From JBMYYR01 sp965243605 (GTDB taxonomy: Bacteria > Bacteroidota > Bacteroidia > Flavobacteriales > CAJXXR01), in contig CBDEVQ010000124.1 in assembly GCA_965243605.1 (NCBI GenBank), positions 1 to 44,328 of the forward strand: 44,328 nt of DNA, given 5' to 3'. The notes beneath the pieces were generated by a model. That model saw only the letters and a list, made by a program, of their open reading frames with translations. It searched no databases and was not told where the DNA came from. Position 1 is the stretch's first letter; each line of letters starts with the position of its first letter. This document shows, piece after piece, positions 25,135 through 32,651 of the stretch. Made by a program: the position numbers and the translations under genes.

Positions 25135-27236
25135 GAAATATGACTCCAGCCCACTAGTTTTTTATACGAACTTACTAAAAAGTCTCTCGTCCCTTTATGA
25201 ATTGCTAGGTTAAGTTTAGGATCTTTAGCAATGGTTTCTTGTGCTTTTTCACGTGCTTCAATAAGCTCTTCTCTGTTATGTACAAGACTTGCAATCTTAA
25301 AATCCATCATACCACTTTGTCGAGTACCCATAACATCTCCAGGTCCTCTTAACTTTAAATCCGCCTCTGATATTTCGAAACCATCATTGGTTCTAACCAT
25401 GGTTTCCATTCTAAACTTAGAATCTTTACTCAGTTTAAATTTAGTCATTAAAACACAGTAACTCTGTTCGCCTCCACGACCTACACGCCCACGCAATTGG
25501 TGAAGTTGAGATAATCCGAATCGCTCTGCACTTTCAATAATCATGACCGAAGCATTAGGGACATTAACACCAACTTCAATAACCGTGGTAGCTACCATAA
25601 TATGTGTTTTACCTTCAGAAAATTCACGCATTTGTGCATCCTTTTCTCCAGGTTTCATTTTCCCATGTACAATACTCACATTGTATGTAGGTGCTGGGAA
25701 ATCTCGTATGATAGCTTCAAATCCTTTTTGCAGATTACTTAAATCTAAGGTTGCGGATTCTTCAATAAGTGGATACACAATATAAATTTGTCGACCCTTA
25801 TTAATTTCGGCCCTCATAAAATTTATAACCTGCAAACGTTTCGAATCGAAATAATGCTTGGTAACAATAGGCTTTCTTCCTGGTGGCAATTCATCAATAA
25901 CCGACAAATCCAAATCTCCATAAGAACTTAAAGCCAATGTACGTGGAATAGGGGTTGCCGTCATAATTAAAATATGAGGAGGCTTGGTGTTCTTGGTCCA
26001 CATTTTAGCACGCTGAGCCACACCAAAACGATGTTGTTCATCAATAATAGAAATCCCAAGATTTTTAAAGACAACCTTGTCTTCTAATAAAGCATGGGTA
26101 CCAATTAATATATGAATATCACCATTTCTAAGTCCTTCGTCTATTTCTCGACGTTTTTTAGTCTTTGTAGATCCCGTGAGTATTTCTACACGAACTGGCG
26201 AATCTTTTAACATATCCGAAACCGACTCATAGTGTTGTTGGGCCAGAATTTCGGTAGGAGCCATTAAACTAGCCTGATAGCCATTGTCTATTCCAAGAAG
26301 CATGGCCATTAACGCTACAATAGTTTTTCCAGAACCAACATCACCCTGTACCATTCTATTCATCTGTTTCCCAGATTTAACATCGCCATGAATTTCTTTT
26401 AAAACTCGTTTTTGAGCACCAGTTAATTCAAAGGGGAGGGTTTCATTAAAAAAGGTTTTAAAATGGATTCCTACCTCGCCAAAAACGTACGATTTGTTTT
26501 TTTCTTTTGTTGCCTTGTTCTTTAAGATAAAAGCCAATTGCTGAAAATAGAATTCTTCAAATATCAAGCGGCGCTTGGCTTCCTTTAGATGTTGATGACT
26601 TTTGGGGTGATGTATATGAAAAAGTGCCGATTTTTTACTCATAAGAGACATCTCTCGAATAAGATAAGGTGGTAAGTTTTCATTTAAATAAGGGTGGATT
26701 TGTTCGATTAAAGCATAAACAGATTCGCTATGTTTACGACTACTAAACCCAGATCGTTTTAATTTATCTGTGCTCGCATAAATGGCTTGCAAACCAGCTC
26801 TTTGTTGTTGTTTATCCTTTTTGTTTTCGTCCATTTGTGGATGGGTAATCTGCCATTTTCCACCAAATTGTACAGGTTTTCCAAAAACAATAAACTCTTT
26901 TCCTATGGTTAAGGATTTTTGAATAAAATTAACACCTTGAAACCAAACGAGGTCCATCGAACCTTGTTCATCAGCAAATTTTGCAACGAGGCGCTTACCA
27001 CGACCTTGACCCACGGTAGAAACACTTTTTATTTTACCGATAATCTGTACATCAGAACCATCGTTAACAAATTGATTTACCTTATGGTATTGCGTTCGGT
27101 CGATATATTTTGTTGGATAAAGCTCAAGGAAATCCTTAAATGTGCGTACGCCAAAGCCTTCAGCTAAAAACTGAGCACGTTTACCTCCAATACCTTTCAG
27201 AAACTCAACAGATGTATGTAATATATGCTTTTTCAA
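25131..27236 (-). CDS. recG: ATP-dependent DNA helicase RecG
   Basis: The 701-residue superfamily 2 helicase remodels stalled forks and Holliday junctions. The N-terminal wedge/OB domain spans about 60-135. Walker A is GDVGSGKT (298-305), motif II is DEQH (399-402), motif III is MTATPIPRT, and the C-terminal motifs include QLRGRVGRG and the TRQSG TRG-type motif. Length is normal. The convergent neighbour's stop overlaps its own by two bases (plus TAA 25132-25134; minus TAA read from 25131-25133), with no terminator between them. Confidence 0.97.
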   Translation of the reverse strand: MKKHILHTSVEFLKGIGGKRAQFLAEGFGVRTFKDFLELYPTKYIDRTQYHKVNQFVNDGSDVQIIGKIKSVSTVGQGRGKRLVAKFADEQGSMDLVWFQGVNFIQKSLTIGKEFIVFGKPVQFGGKWQITHPQMDENKKDKQQQRAGLQAIYASTDKLKRSGFSSRKHSESVYALIEQIHPYLNENLPPYLIREMSLMSKKSALFHIHHPKSHQHLKEAKRRLIFEEFYFQQLAFILKNKATKEKNKSYVFGEVGIHFKTFFNETLPFELTGAQKRVLKEIHGDVKSGKQMNRMVQGDVGSGKTIVALMAMLLGIDNGYQASLMAPTEILAQQHYESVSDMLKDSPVRVEILTGSTKTKKRREIDEGLRNGDIHILIGTHALLEDKVVFKNLGISIIDEQHRFGVAQRAKMWTKNTKPPHILIMTATPIPRTLALSSYGDLDLSVIDELPPGRKPIVTKHYFDSKRLQVINFMRAEINKGRQIYIVYPLIEESATLDLSNLQKGFEAIIRDFPAPTYNVSIVHGKMKPGEKDAQMREFSEGKTHIMVATTVIEVGVNVPNASVMIIESAERFGLSQLHQLRGRVGRGGEQSYCVLMTKFKLSKDSKFRMETMVRTNDGFEISEADLKLRGPGDVMGTRQSGMMDFKIASLVHNREELIEAREKAQETIAKDPKLNLAIHKGTRDFLVSSYKKLVGWSHIS

Positions 27237-27254
27237 GAGTGAATTTTAATCGAA

Positions 27255-27262
27255 CAAAGGTA
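27255..27262 (-). promoter_or_regulatory. -7 box of recG
   Basis: The minus strand reads TACCTTTG, a TAnnTTTG match ending 18 bases before the ATG. It sits in an imperfect inverted repeat (CGAACAAAGG at 27251-27260 against CCCCTTTTGTTCG ending near 27284). No TTG lies at -33. Confidence 0.5.
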
Positions 27263-27465
27263 AATAAAAATCCCCTTTTGTTCGGTTTTAGATATAGGTT
27301 TTTGGACGAAGATAATACAGGTTGATTCTCAAGGTTATTTTTCAATATTTGGAGTTTAAGCTGTAATAATTAGAATTCTTAAACCAAATTGAATAATACC
27401 TCGTTAATTATCTTATTGACTAATAAATGATTAAAAAATAACCTATATTTTTATTAATAAAACTA

Positions 27466-27496
27466 TTGTTCATTAACCTAAAGTGACCTATATTTG
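27466..27496 (+). promoter_or_regulatory. Promoter of the tRNA-Arg gene
   Basis: TTG (27466-27468), 20 bases, then TATATTTG (27489-27496) is a full match to the Bacteroidota housekeeping promoter. Transcription would start about 27502, some 9 bases before the mature tRNA. Confidence 0.8.
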
Positions 27497-27510
27497 CACC
27501 ACATTAATAA

Positions 27511-27584
27511 GGCCTCGTAGTTCAACTGAATAGAATACCTGATTACGGCTCAGGCGGTTGCAGGTTTGAATCCTGCCGAGGTCA
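27511..27584 (+). tRNA. tRNA-Arg (anticodon ACG)
   Basis: The 74-base cloverleaf is complete. The acceptor stem is GGCCTCG / CGAGGTC with one G-T pair and discriminator A27584. The D-arm is GTTC...GAAT. The anticodon arm is CCTGA-TTACGGC-TCAGG with anticodon ACG (A34 probably deaminated to inosine to read CGN). The T-arm is GCAGG-TTTGAAT-CCTGC. The 3' CCA is not encoded. It has a strong promoter and a terminator directly downstream. Confidence 0.96.
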
Positions 27585-27591
27585 CAAAAAG

Positions 27592-27624
27592 AATCCAGTA
27601 CACAATGTGTACTGGATTTTTTAT
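27592..27624 (+). terminator. Intrinsic terminator of tRNA-Arg
   Basis: AATCCAGTACAC (27592-27603) and GTGTACTGGATT (27607-27618) form a perfect 12-bp stem with a 3-base loop, running straight into TTTT. Confidence 0.92.
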
Positions 27625-27671
27625 TTTATAAAACATCTAAACGAAGTTTGAAGATGTTTTATAAAATAAAA
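27619..27671. terminator. Second, bidirectional hairpin after tRNA-Arg
   Basis: Positions 27619-27638 and 27652-27671 are perfect 20-bp reverse complements with T-rich and A-rich ends. The enclosed AAAC-GAA-GTTT can pair further. It shares its first bases with the T-tract of the preceding terminator and shields the repeat array from read-through in both directions. Confidence 0.7.
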
Positions 27672-27684
27672 AAGACATGGATGC

Positions 27685-28150
27685 GCTAGCATCTGGATTC
27701 TATGCTTGGGTTAGACCGAATTATTTGGATCTGCAATCCTGCTTATAGTTGATTTGCTGTGCGTGTCCCACCTCGATTCCGTTTTCACGGAACCACTCCT
27801 CCAACGGAGGAGAATGTTATGAGTGTTTGCTAGCATGTTTGGATTCTATGCTTGGGTTAGACCGAATTATTTGGATCTGCAATCCTGCTTATAGTTGATT
27901 TGCTGTGCGTGTCCCACCTCGATTCCGCCTTCGCGGAACCACTCCTCCAATGGAGGAGAATTTTATGAGTGTTCGTATGGTGTTTGGATTTTATGCTTGG
28001 GTTAGACCAAAACGTCATGGATCTGTAATCCTGCTTATAGTTGATTTGCTGTGCGTGTCCCACCTCGATTCCGTTTTCACGGAACCACTCCTCCAACGGA
28101 GGAGAATGTTATGAGTGTTCGCTAGCATTTGGGTTCTATGCTTGAGTTAG
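27685..28150. repeat. Tandem array of three 145-bp repeats plus a partial fourth
   Basis: Units begin with GGATT(C/T)TATGCTTG at 27695, 27841 and 27986, with a partial unit at 28131; periods are 146, 145 and 145 bases. The first 97 or so bases of units 1 and 2 are identical. Each unit contains a hairpin GGAT-N5-ATCC, a hairpin TTCCGT-TTTC-ACGGAA (27777-27792, 28069-28084; in unit 2, TTCCGC-CTTC-GCGGAA at 27923-27938) and a hairpin CTCCTCC-AA(C/T)-GGAGGAG (27796-27812 in unit 1). GCTAGCAT flanks several junctions. The period is not a multiple of three, so short open frames crossing it on both strands are not credible genes. It is not CRISPR-like because there are no unique spacers. Confidence 0.9.
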
Positions 28151-28164
28151 ATTCGGTTGTGGTT

Positions 28165-29076
28165 TTAATTCATTCGATTTCGATATTCTAAAGGGGTTTG
28201 TCCAGTTTTGTTTTTAAATAATCGACTAAAATATTGTGGGTATTCAAATCCTAATTCATAGGCAATTTCAGATACAGTATGATTAGAATTTATGAGTTTG
28301 TTTTTTGCTTTTTCAATTACAAAATAATGGATGTGTTCTTGGGTGTTTTTTCCAGTTTCTTTTTTCAATAAATCACTTAAATAACTATCCGAAAGGTTTA
28401 ATTTATCAGCAAAGAAATGCACTTTTGGTAGGCCACTTATCTTATGGTCTTCTGAATTAAAATAGGTTTTTAATATATGTTGAAATTGACTCAAAACGGT
28501 TGTGTTTTGGGCTTTTCTGGTTAGAAACTGTCGGCTATAGAAACGCTTTATATAATTGAATAATAGCTCTACATTAGAAACGAGAACATCTTGACTAAAC
28601 TCATCGATATTAGATTCGTATTCTTCGGTTATTTTACCAACAATATGATCTAGGGTTTCCTTTTCACTATCTGATAGGTGTAAGGCCTCTTTTGTTTCAT
28701 ATGCGAAAAATCCATAGTCCGAAATTTTATCCATCAAGGTGTATCCACGAATCAAATCGGGGTGAAAATAAAGAGCCCAACCTTCAATATCTCCTTTTTT
28801 TGAAGTTTCATCTACTTCAATAATTTGATGAGGTGAAATGCCAAATAGAAAACCTTCTGTAAAATCGAAATAATCTCTTCCGTATTTGAATAGTTGAGAT
28901 GTCTTGGTCTTAAGCGTAATATTATAAAAAGGGGTTCCTATTTTTTTATGAAGGAACGCCTTTGAGATTTCAACATCAGATAAGTCAATAACAGTAATTA
29001 AAGGGTGTCTTGGTTTTTTGTACCCAAATACGTCATGCAATTGTGATATTGATTTTATGGTGAAAAATGAACTCAT
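28165..29076 (-). CDS. AraC-family transcriptional regulator
   Basis: The 303 residues consist of an N-terminal cupin-like sensor half (about 1-190) and a C-terminal pair of helix-turn-helix motifs (about 200-303) with the family pattern ADKLNLSDSYLSDLLKKETG...VSEIAYELGFEYPQYFSRLFKNKTGQTPLEYR. It is co-transcribed with the oxidoreductase gene that precedes it on the minus strand, with 1 base between them, and probably controls that operon and itself through the palindromes at 30015-30085. The ligand is unknown. Confidence 0.93.
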   Translation of the reverse strand: MSSFFTIKSISQLHDVFGYKKPRHPLITVIDLSDVEISKAFLHKKIGTPFYNITLKTKTSQLFKYGRDYFDFTEGFLFGISPHQIIEVDETSKKGDIEGWALYFHPDLIRGYTLMDKISDYGFFAYETKEALHLSDSEKETLDHIVGKITEEYESNIDEFSQDVLVSNVELLFNYIKRFYSRQFLTRKAQNTTVLSQFQHILKTYFNSEDHKISGLPKVHFFADKLNLSDSYLSDLLKKETGKNTQEHIHYFVIEKAKNKLINSNHTVSEIAYELGFEYPQYFSRLFKNKTGQTPLEYRNRMN

Positions 29077-29077
29077 A

Positions 29078-29992
29078 TTATTGCATCTGAAATTTAGTGT
29101 TTGTTAGCTGTTCCGAAATCATCCAAAGCTTTTGACGGTCATTCAAATTTAAGGCTTTTTCAGCTGGTGTGTTAATCACAGGAAAACCTCTCCAATTATT
29201 CATTTTAGCTGGTCCGTAGTATTCACCTCCGTTTACATTTGGATCTGTTGCAGCTCTTAAACTTGGTAGAATTCCCATGTCAATTTTTTGAGCCATTAAT
29301 GCATTCATTATTCGACCTTGAAGGCCCATGTGTTGTTGTAAGTTAGTTGCCGTAAAACCGGGGTGGGCAAGAACGGAGATTGTGCTGCTTCCTGTTTCTT
29401 TTAATTTCTTATCCAGTTCTAAACCAAACATCATATTGGCGAGTTTGCTTTGAGCATAGGAATTCATTTTATGGTAACTTTTATCAAACTGTAAATCGTT
29501 CCAATATAAATCTCCTCCTTTCATTTTAGCAACGAGACTACTTAAGGTTACAATTCTTGAATGTGGTGTTTTGTCAATCAACTCAAATAATTCGGCCGTT
29601 AAAACAAAATGACCCAAATGATTTGTACCAAATTGTCCTTCAAAACCTTGTTTAGTTTCAAAACGCTGAACGGGCATCATGACACCAGCATTGTTAATAA
29701 GGACATCCAGTTTATCGTATTTGCTTTTAAACACTTTTGTAAATTGCTTTATAGAATTTAAATCTGATAAATCGATTTGTAATAGATCTAATTTAGCATT
29801 AGGCATTTCTCGCAATATCTCATTCACAGCGGCTTTTCCTTTGTCTAGATTTCGGACGGCCATAATAACCAAAGCTCCTTTTTTTACTAAAGCTTTGGTT
29901 GTTCCTAACCCAAGACCACTATTGGCCCCTGTAATTAAAAAGGTTTTCCCATTCTGTGAAGGGATGTTCGTTGTGTTCCATTTTGTATTCAT
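29078..29992 (-). CDS. Short-chain dehydrogenase/reductase (retinol dehydrogenase-like)
   Basis: The 304-residue SDR has the cofactor motif TGANSGLG (21-28), NNAGV (100-104), catalytic Ser near 151-152, and Tyr179-xxx-Lys183 (SYAQSKLAN). VRNLDKG after the second strand suits NADP(H). Overall it is closest to the retinol-dehydrogenase or protochlorophyllide-reductase-like group; the physiological substrate cannot be named. It is the first gene of the two-gene operon with the AraC regulator. The -7 box TACATTTG (minus, 30037-30030) lies 37 bases before its ATG. Confidence 0.92.
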   Translation of the reverse strand: MNTKWNTTNIPSQNGKTFLITGANSGLGLGTTKALVKKGALVIMAVRNLDKGKAAVNEILREMPNAKLDLLQIDLSDLNSIKQFTKVFKSKYDKLDVLINNAGVMMPVQRFETKQGFEGQFGTNHLGHFVLTAELFELIDKTPHSRIVTLSSLVAKMKGGDLYWNDLQFDKSYHKMNSYAQSKLANMMFGLELDKKLKETGSSTISVLAHPGFTATNLQQHMGLQGRIMNALMAQKIDMGILPSLRAATDPNVNGGEYYGPAKMNNWRGFPVINTPAEKALNLNDRQKLWMISEQLTNTKFQMQ

Positions 29993-30014
29993 CTCGAAGT
30001 TGTTTTGTTAAACG

Positions 30015-30085
30015 TTGTATTCATGAATACAAATGTAGTTGCTAAAGATGATTCATATTTTATACAAATTCTTGAGGTTTGTATA
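30015..30085 (-). promoter_or_regulatory. Operator region of the SDR-AraC operon
   Basis: The minus-strand -7 box TACATTTG occupies 30030-30037. The perfect 18-bp palindrome TTGTATTCATGAATACAA (30015-30032) overlaps it and the likely transcription start. A second inverted repeat, TATACAAA-N9-TTTGTATA (30061-30085), lies upstream and shares the same TTGTAT half-site. The arrangement fits repression or autoregulation. No TTG is found at a normal -33 distance. Confidence 0.55.
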
Positions 30086-30405
30086 CTTTATAGAGAAATA
30101 CGTTTTGTTTTTGGTTTTAAGAGATCGTCAATGGAGTAAACGTATTTGATATTGTGAACCTTGAGCAATACGTTATTAGAAGGATTAACAACAAATTCTA
30201 ACGATAATAATTATCTTTTATTAATAAGTAAATAGACAAGTCTATTTATAGAAGCATTAAAGCGGAAAGTAGGTTGTTATTTCTATCCTTAACATAAGAT
30301 AGTAGGTCATGAAACTTGTAAATTAAATCTAGTATTGTAACTTTATAGATCATATACAGAACAAATATTAGGTTAAATCAATACAAGCATTATAACACTT
30401 AATCT
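30086..30405. other. Intergenic region with repeated short motifs
   Basis: No gene is seen. The octamer AATACGTT occurs three times (30097-30104 plus, 30139-30146 inverted, 30167-30174 plus); the first two form a 10-bp inverted repeat. A separate 20-bp palindrome, TAAATAGAC-AA-GTCTATTTA, lies at 30229-30248 and looks like a dimeric repressor site. No convincing -7 box was found for the gene at 30406. Confidence 0.4.
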
Positions 30406-30867
30406 ATGACTATAGAACAACAAGTTTTGATTAATAAGTTTGGTCAAAAACTTATTAAAGAGGATGAATTACTTGAACAATTTAAGGTGTTAGAAGACGA
30501 ATATAAACGTTTGTTTTTAATTGAGTTAATTGGGATGATAGTACAATCTAAACCGTTAACTAATGATATTGAATTAGCTATTGAAAACAGTAATTTAAAA
30601 CCAACTTTAACACCATGTGTTTTATTAAGAAAAGGAATTTTAACACATCATTTAGAACGCATTTCGAAGCTGCCTAAAAGTGAATTAAATAAATCGTTCA
30701 TATTACTCATATATCTATTTCAAATAGGTTACACTAGACGATATGAATTAGAGAAGAATAACTCCACTAAATGGTGGTATTGGGATTTGTCTAAGAAAAC
30801 TAATTTGGAAAAGATACTTAATGAGTTAAATTCATTGGTGATTTCAAATAATCATTTAAGTCATTGA
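30406..30867 (+). CDS. Small cytosolic protein, probably DUF5958
   Basis: The 153-residue protein is mainly alpha-helical with no signal peptide. The pattern INKFGQKLIKEDELLEQF, then IVQSKPLTNDIELAI, TPCVLLRKGI, and a Trp-rich KWWYWDLS near the end matches my recollection of DUF5958; a profile search has not been done. The function of that family is not established. It stands at the left edge of a run of small unrecognised genes. A weak inverted repeat (30905-30913 / 30935-30943, TATACTATT / AATAGTATA) follows in the gap to the next gene. Confidence 0.62.
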   Translation: MTIEQQVLINKFGQKLIKEDELLEQFKVLEDEYKRLFLIELIGMIVQSKPLTNDIELAIENSNLKPTLTPCVLLRKGILTHHLERISKLPKSELNKSFILLIYLFQIGYTRRYELEKNNSTKWWYWDLSKKTNLEKILNELNSLVISNNHLSH

Positions 30868-30993
30868 AATTTCAATTGTTGTAGGTATATGGAATTGGAA
30901 GTTATATACTATTATAAGGTTAACAATACTTTTTAATAGTATAGAAGTGACAGCTTAATAAAAAGGAATAATTAATAAAAAGCATAATTATTT

Positions 30994-31443
30994 ATGTATA
31001 AATTTTTAATGTTAATCTTTCTGTTTTTATGCTTGGCTAACTTAAAAGCTCAAGATAAAATACGTGATACTTTATCCATCAATAATGGATATGTAGTAGA
31101 AGATACGATAAGTGTTTACATTATAGATTCTATAGAGGTATTTGATGAGGAATATATTATTCATGCTTTAAGGGATGAATTTCATTTTAGAATTAAATCA
31201 AAAAAAGTATTATCGAGTAAAACAAATGAGTGTTCCTTATTGGTGGTTGGAAATTCATACCAGTTAGATATTCGTGATTTTAGGAATCCTAAAACGAGGA
31301 TTTTATATTCAACAATTTATAAAGGGATGGGATTTTGTGAACCTTTAGGCAATGGAGAAGGGTTATGTGAATATAATCCGATGCAGCCAAATACATTTAG
31401 CCAAGTGTTTAATTTGAATGGATTATGTTTAAGCAAAAATTAG
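30994..31443 (+). CDS. Small secreted protein, unrecognised
   Basis: The 149 residues start with a signal peptide (cleavage near ANLKAQ, residue 20). The mature part is beta-rich, with three Cys in its second half (CSLL, GFCEPL, GLCEYN) and an N-P-M-Q-P turn. I know no family for it. It lies 15 bases before the lipoprotein gene at 31459, so the two are probably co-transcribed. Confidence 0.6.
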   Translation: MYKFLMLIFLFLCLANLKAQDKIRDTLSINNGYVVEDTISVYIIDSIEVFDEEYIIHALRDEFHFRIKSKKVLSSKTNECSLLVVGNSYQLDIRDFRNPKTRILYSTIYKGMGFCEPLGNGEGLCEYNPMQPNTFSQVFNLNGLCLSKN

Positions 31444-31458
31444 TTTTTTATTAGTATA

Positions 31459-32085
31459 ATGATGAACTTCGTAAGTATATTTTTAAATAGTTTTAGCATT
31501 GTCGTATTATTTATGTTTTCTGTTTCATGTGATAATAATGTTATTACTGAGGACAGTCAAATAATAAATCGACTAGTTAACGATTCTATAGAACGAAATT
31601 GTTCTTCTTTTTCTGATTTAGAGACATTTTTGGAAGATTCTAATTCTTATGTTGAATATGTAATTTATGGTATTAATGACGATGTTCTACAGTTTAAGCA
31701 AAGGGAAATAAAGAATACTAATTTTTCTTACTTACATAATGTTCTTTCAATTTATGTTAATGATACGGCCTTTGTTTTTGATGGTAGAATTGTTAATATT
31801 TCAGAATTTAAAGATCATATATTGGAAAATCCAATCCATAGGAATGTTGAGGTGAATTTTAATTATAAGGGATTGAATCGATGTAAAGTATGGGAGAATT
31901 ATTTTTTGGCAGTTGATGTTTTAATAGACAATATGAAGCGTCATAATAGGAATACAGAGCAGAATAGATGTTTGATATTAATGTTTTCCGATTTTTATTA
32001 TGACGATGAAAAGGTTATTAAACCACCACCTTCTGAGCGTTCAATAATAACTAAGTCTAATTTAGAAAAGGGTATGAAAGCATGA
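31459..32085 (+). CDS. Putative lipoprotein, unrecognised
   Basis: The 208-residue product has an N-terminal hydrophobic segment ending in a lipobox-like FSVSC at about residue 24, predicting a lipid-anchored protein. The rest is a mixed alpha/beta domain rich in Asp, Asn and Ile with no known motif. A downstream Met (second codon) is an equally good start. Its stop overlaps the start of the next lipoprotein frame (ATGA at 32082-32085), indicating coupling. Confidence 0.58.
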   Translation: MMNFVSIFLNSFSIVVLFMFSVSCDNNVITEDSQIINRLVNDSIERNCSSFSDLETFLEDSNSYVEYVIYGINDDVLQFKQREIKNTNFSYLHNVLSIYVNDTAFVFDGRIVNISEFKDHILENPIHRNVEVNFNYKGLNRCKVWENYFLAVDVLIDNMKRHNRNTEQNRCLILMFSDFYYDDEKVIKPPPSERSIITKSNLEKGMKA

Positions 32086-32472
32086 AAAAGCTATTTTTAA
32101 CCATAATTGTCTCCATACTATTTACGGCATGCACTTTCTTCACAAAAGAACATGTTACAGGGAATTATTATTTAGTTTCAATGGTAGAGAGTTCACATGC
32201 CATTAATTTAAGTTATTACCTTGAAAAGGAAGATGCATTCGTCGTATGGTATTAAGTCAGCAGATTTTGATGATAATTATATTTTTTTATGGAAAAATAC
32301 ATCCAATAGAAGAGCTGTAGCTAATGAATTTATTAAAGAATTCTATATCGTTCCGATTTGTAATAATTGTCAAGATTATTCTAAATTAGATATCATTTTC
32401 GGACCTTATAATAAGCGTGAATTTCAAATTAAACTTTCAGAATTGAATGTAGATAAGAAGATTAAATGGTAA
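32082..32472 (+). pseudogene. Frameshifted lipoprotein, DUF3997-like
   Basis: The ATG at 32082 opens a 57-residue frame with signal peptide and lipobox (LFTAC, Cys17) followed by HVTGNYYLVSM, ending at TAA 32253-32255. The next frame carries on without a gap (GIKSADFDDNYIFLWK to a TAA at 32470-32472), so one surplus base around 32243-32250 splits a single gene; joined, it reads EDAFV-YGIKSADFDDNYIF, about 129 residues. The order GNYYL...YYLE...DDNYI resembles DUF3997 lipoproteins, at low certainty. It is either a pseudogene, a programmed +1 shift or an assembly error; the local sequence is not a known slippery site. The TTG at 32221 opening the second frame is not a credible start. Confidence 0.6.
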
Positions 32473-32520
32473 TTGATGATTAGAAAATAGAAACCCCTAA
32501 TCTTTGTATACTTTGTAAAT

Positions 32521-32649
32521 ATGAAACTATCATTTATCGATTTAGTTGGTGAATTGATTTAATCATCTACGGATAGAATTGGAGATGATGTGTTTTTAAT
32601 AAGAATTGACCAAATTGCATTGTCAAATATCCGTTATGAAATTAAGTAA
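32521..32649 (+). pseudogene. Possible remnant with in-frame stop
   Basis: A frame from ATG 32521 reads MKLSFIDLVGELI, meets TAA at 32560-32562, then stays open for 28 more codons (SSTDRIGDDVFLIRIDQIAL...) to TAA 32647-32649, two bases before the next ATG. The amphipathic composition looks coding-like. It may be a decayed small gene, but chance openness is quite possible at this length. Confidence 0.25.
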
Positions 32650-32651
32650 GT

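Noticed and set aside
27857..28114. Open frames of 69-79 codons on both strands across the repeat array
   Set aside because: They run through tandem repeats whose 145-base period shifts the reading frame at each unit, and sequence changes preserve stems rather than codons. No start signal or known domain supports them.
27685..28150. CRISPR array
   Set aside because: Units are 145 bp long, lie head to tail without unique spacers, and no cas gene is nearby.
27511..28150. Integrative element at the tRNA-Arg gene
   Set aside because: There is no integrase, no direct repeat of the tRNA 3' end in the window, and downstream genes are an ordinary AraC-SDR pair.
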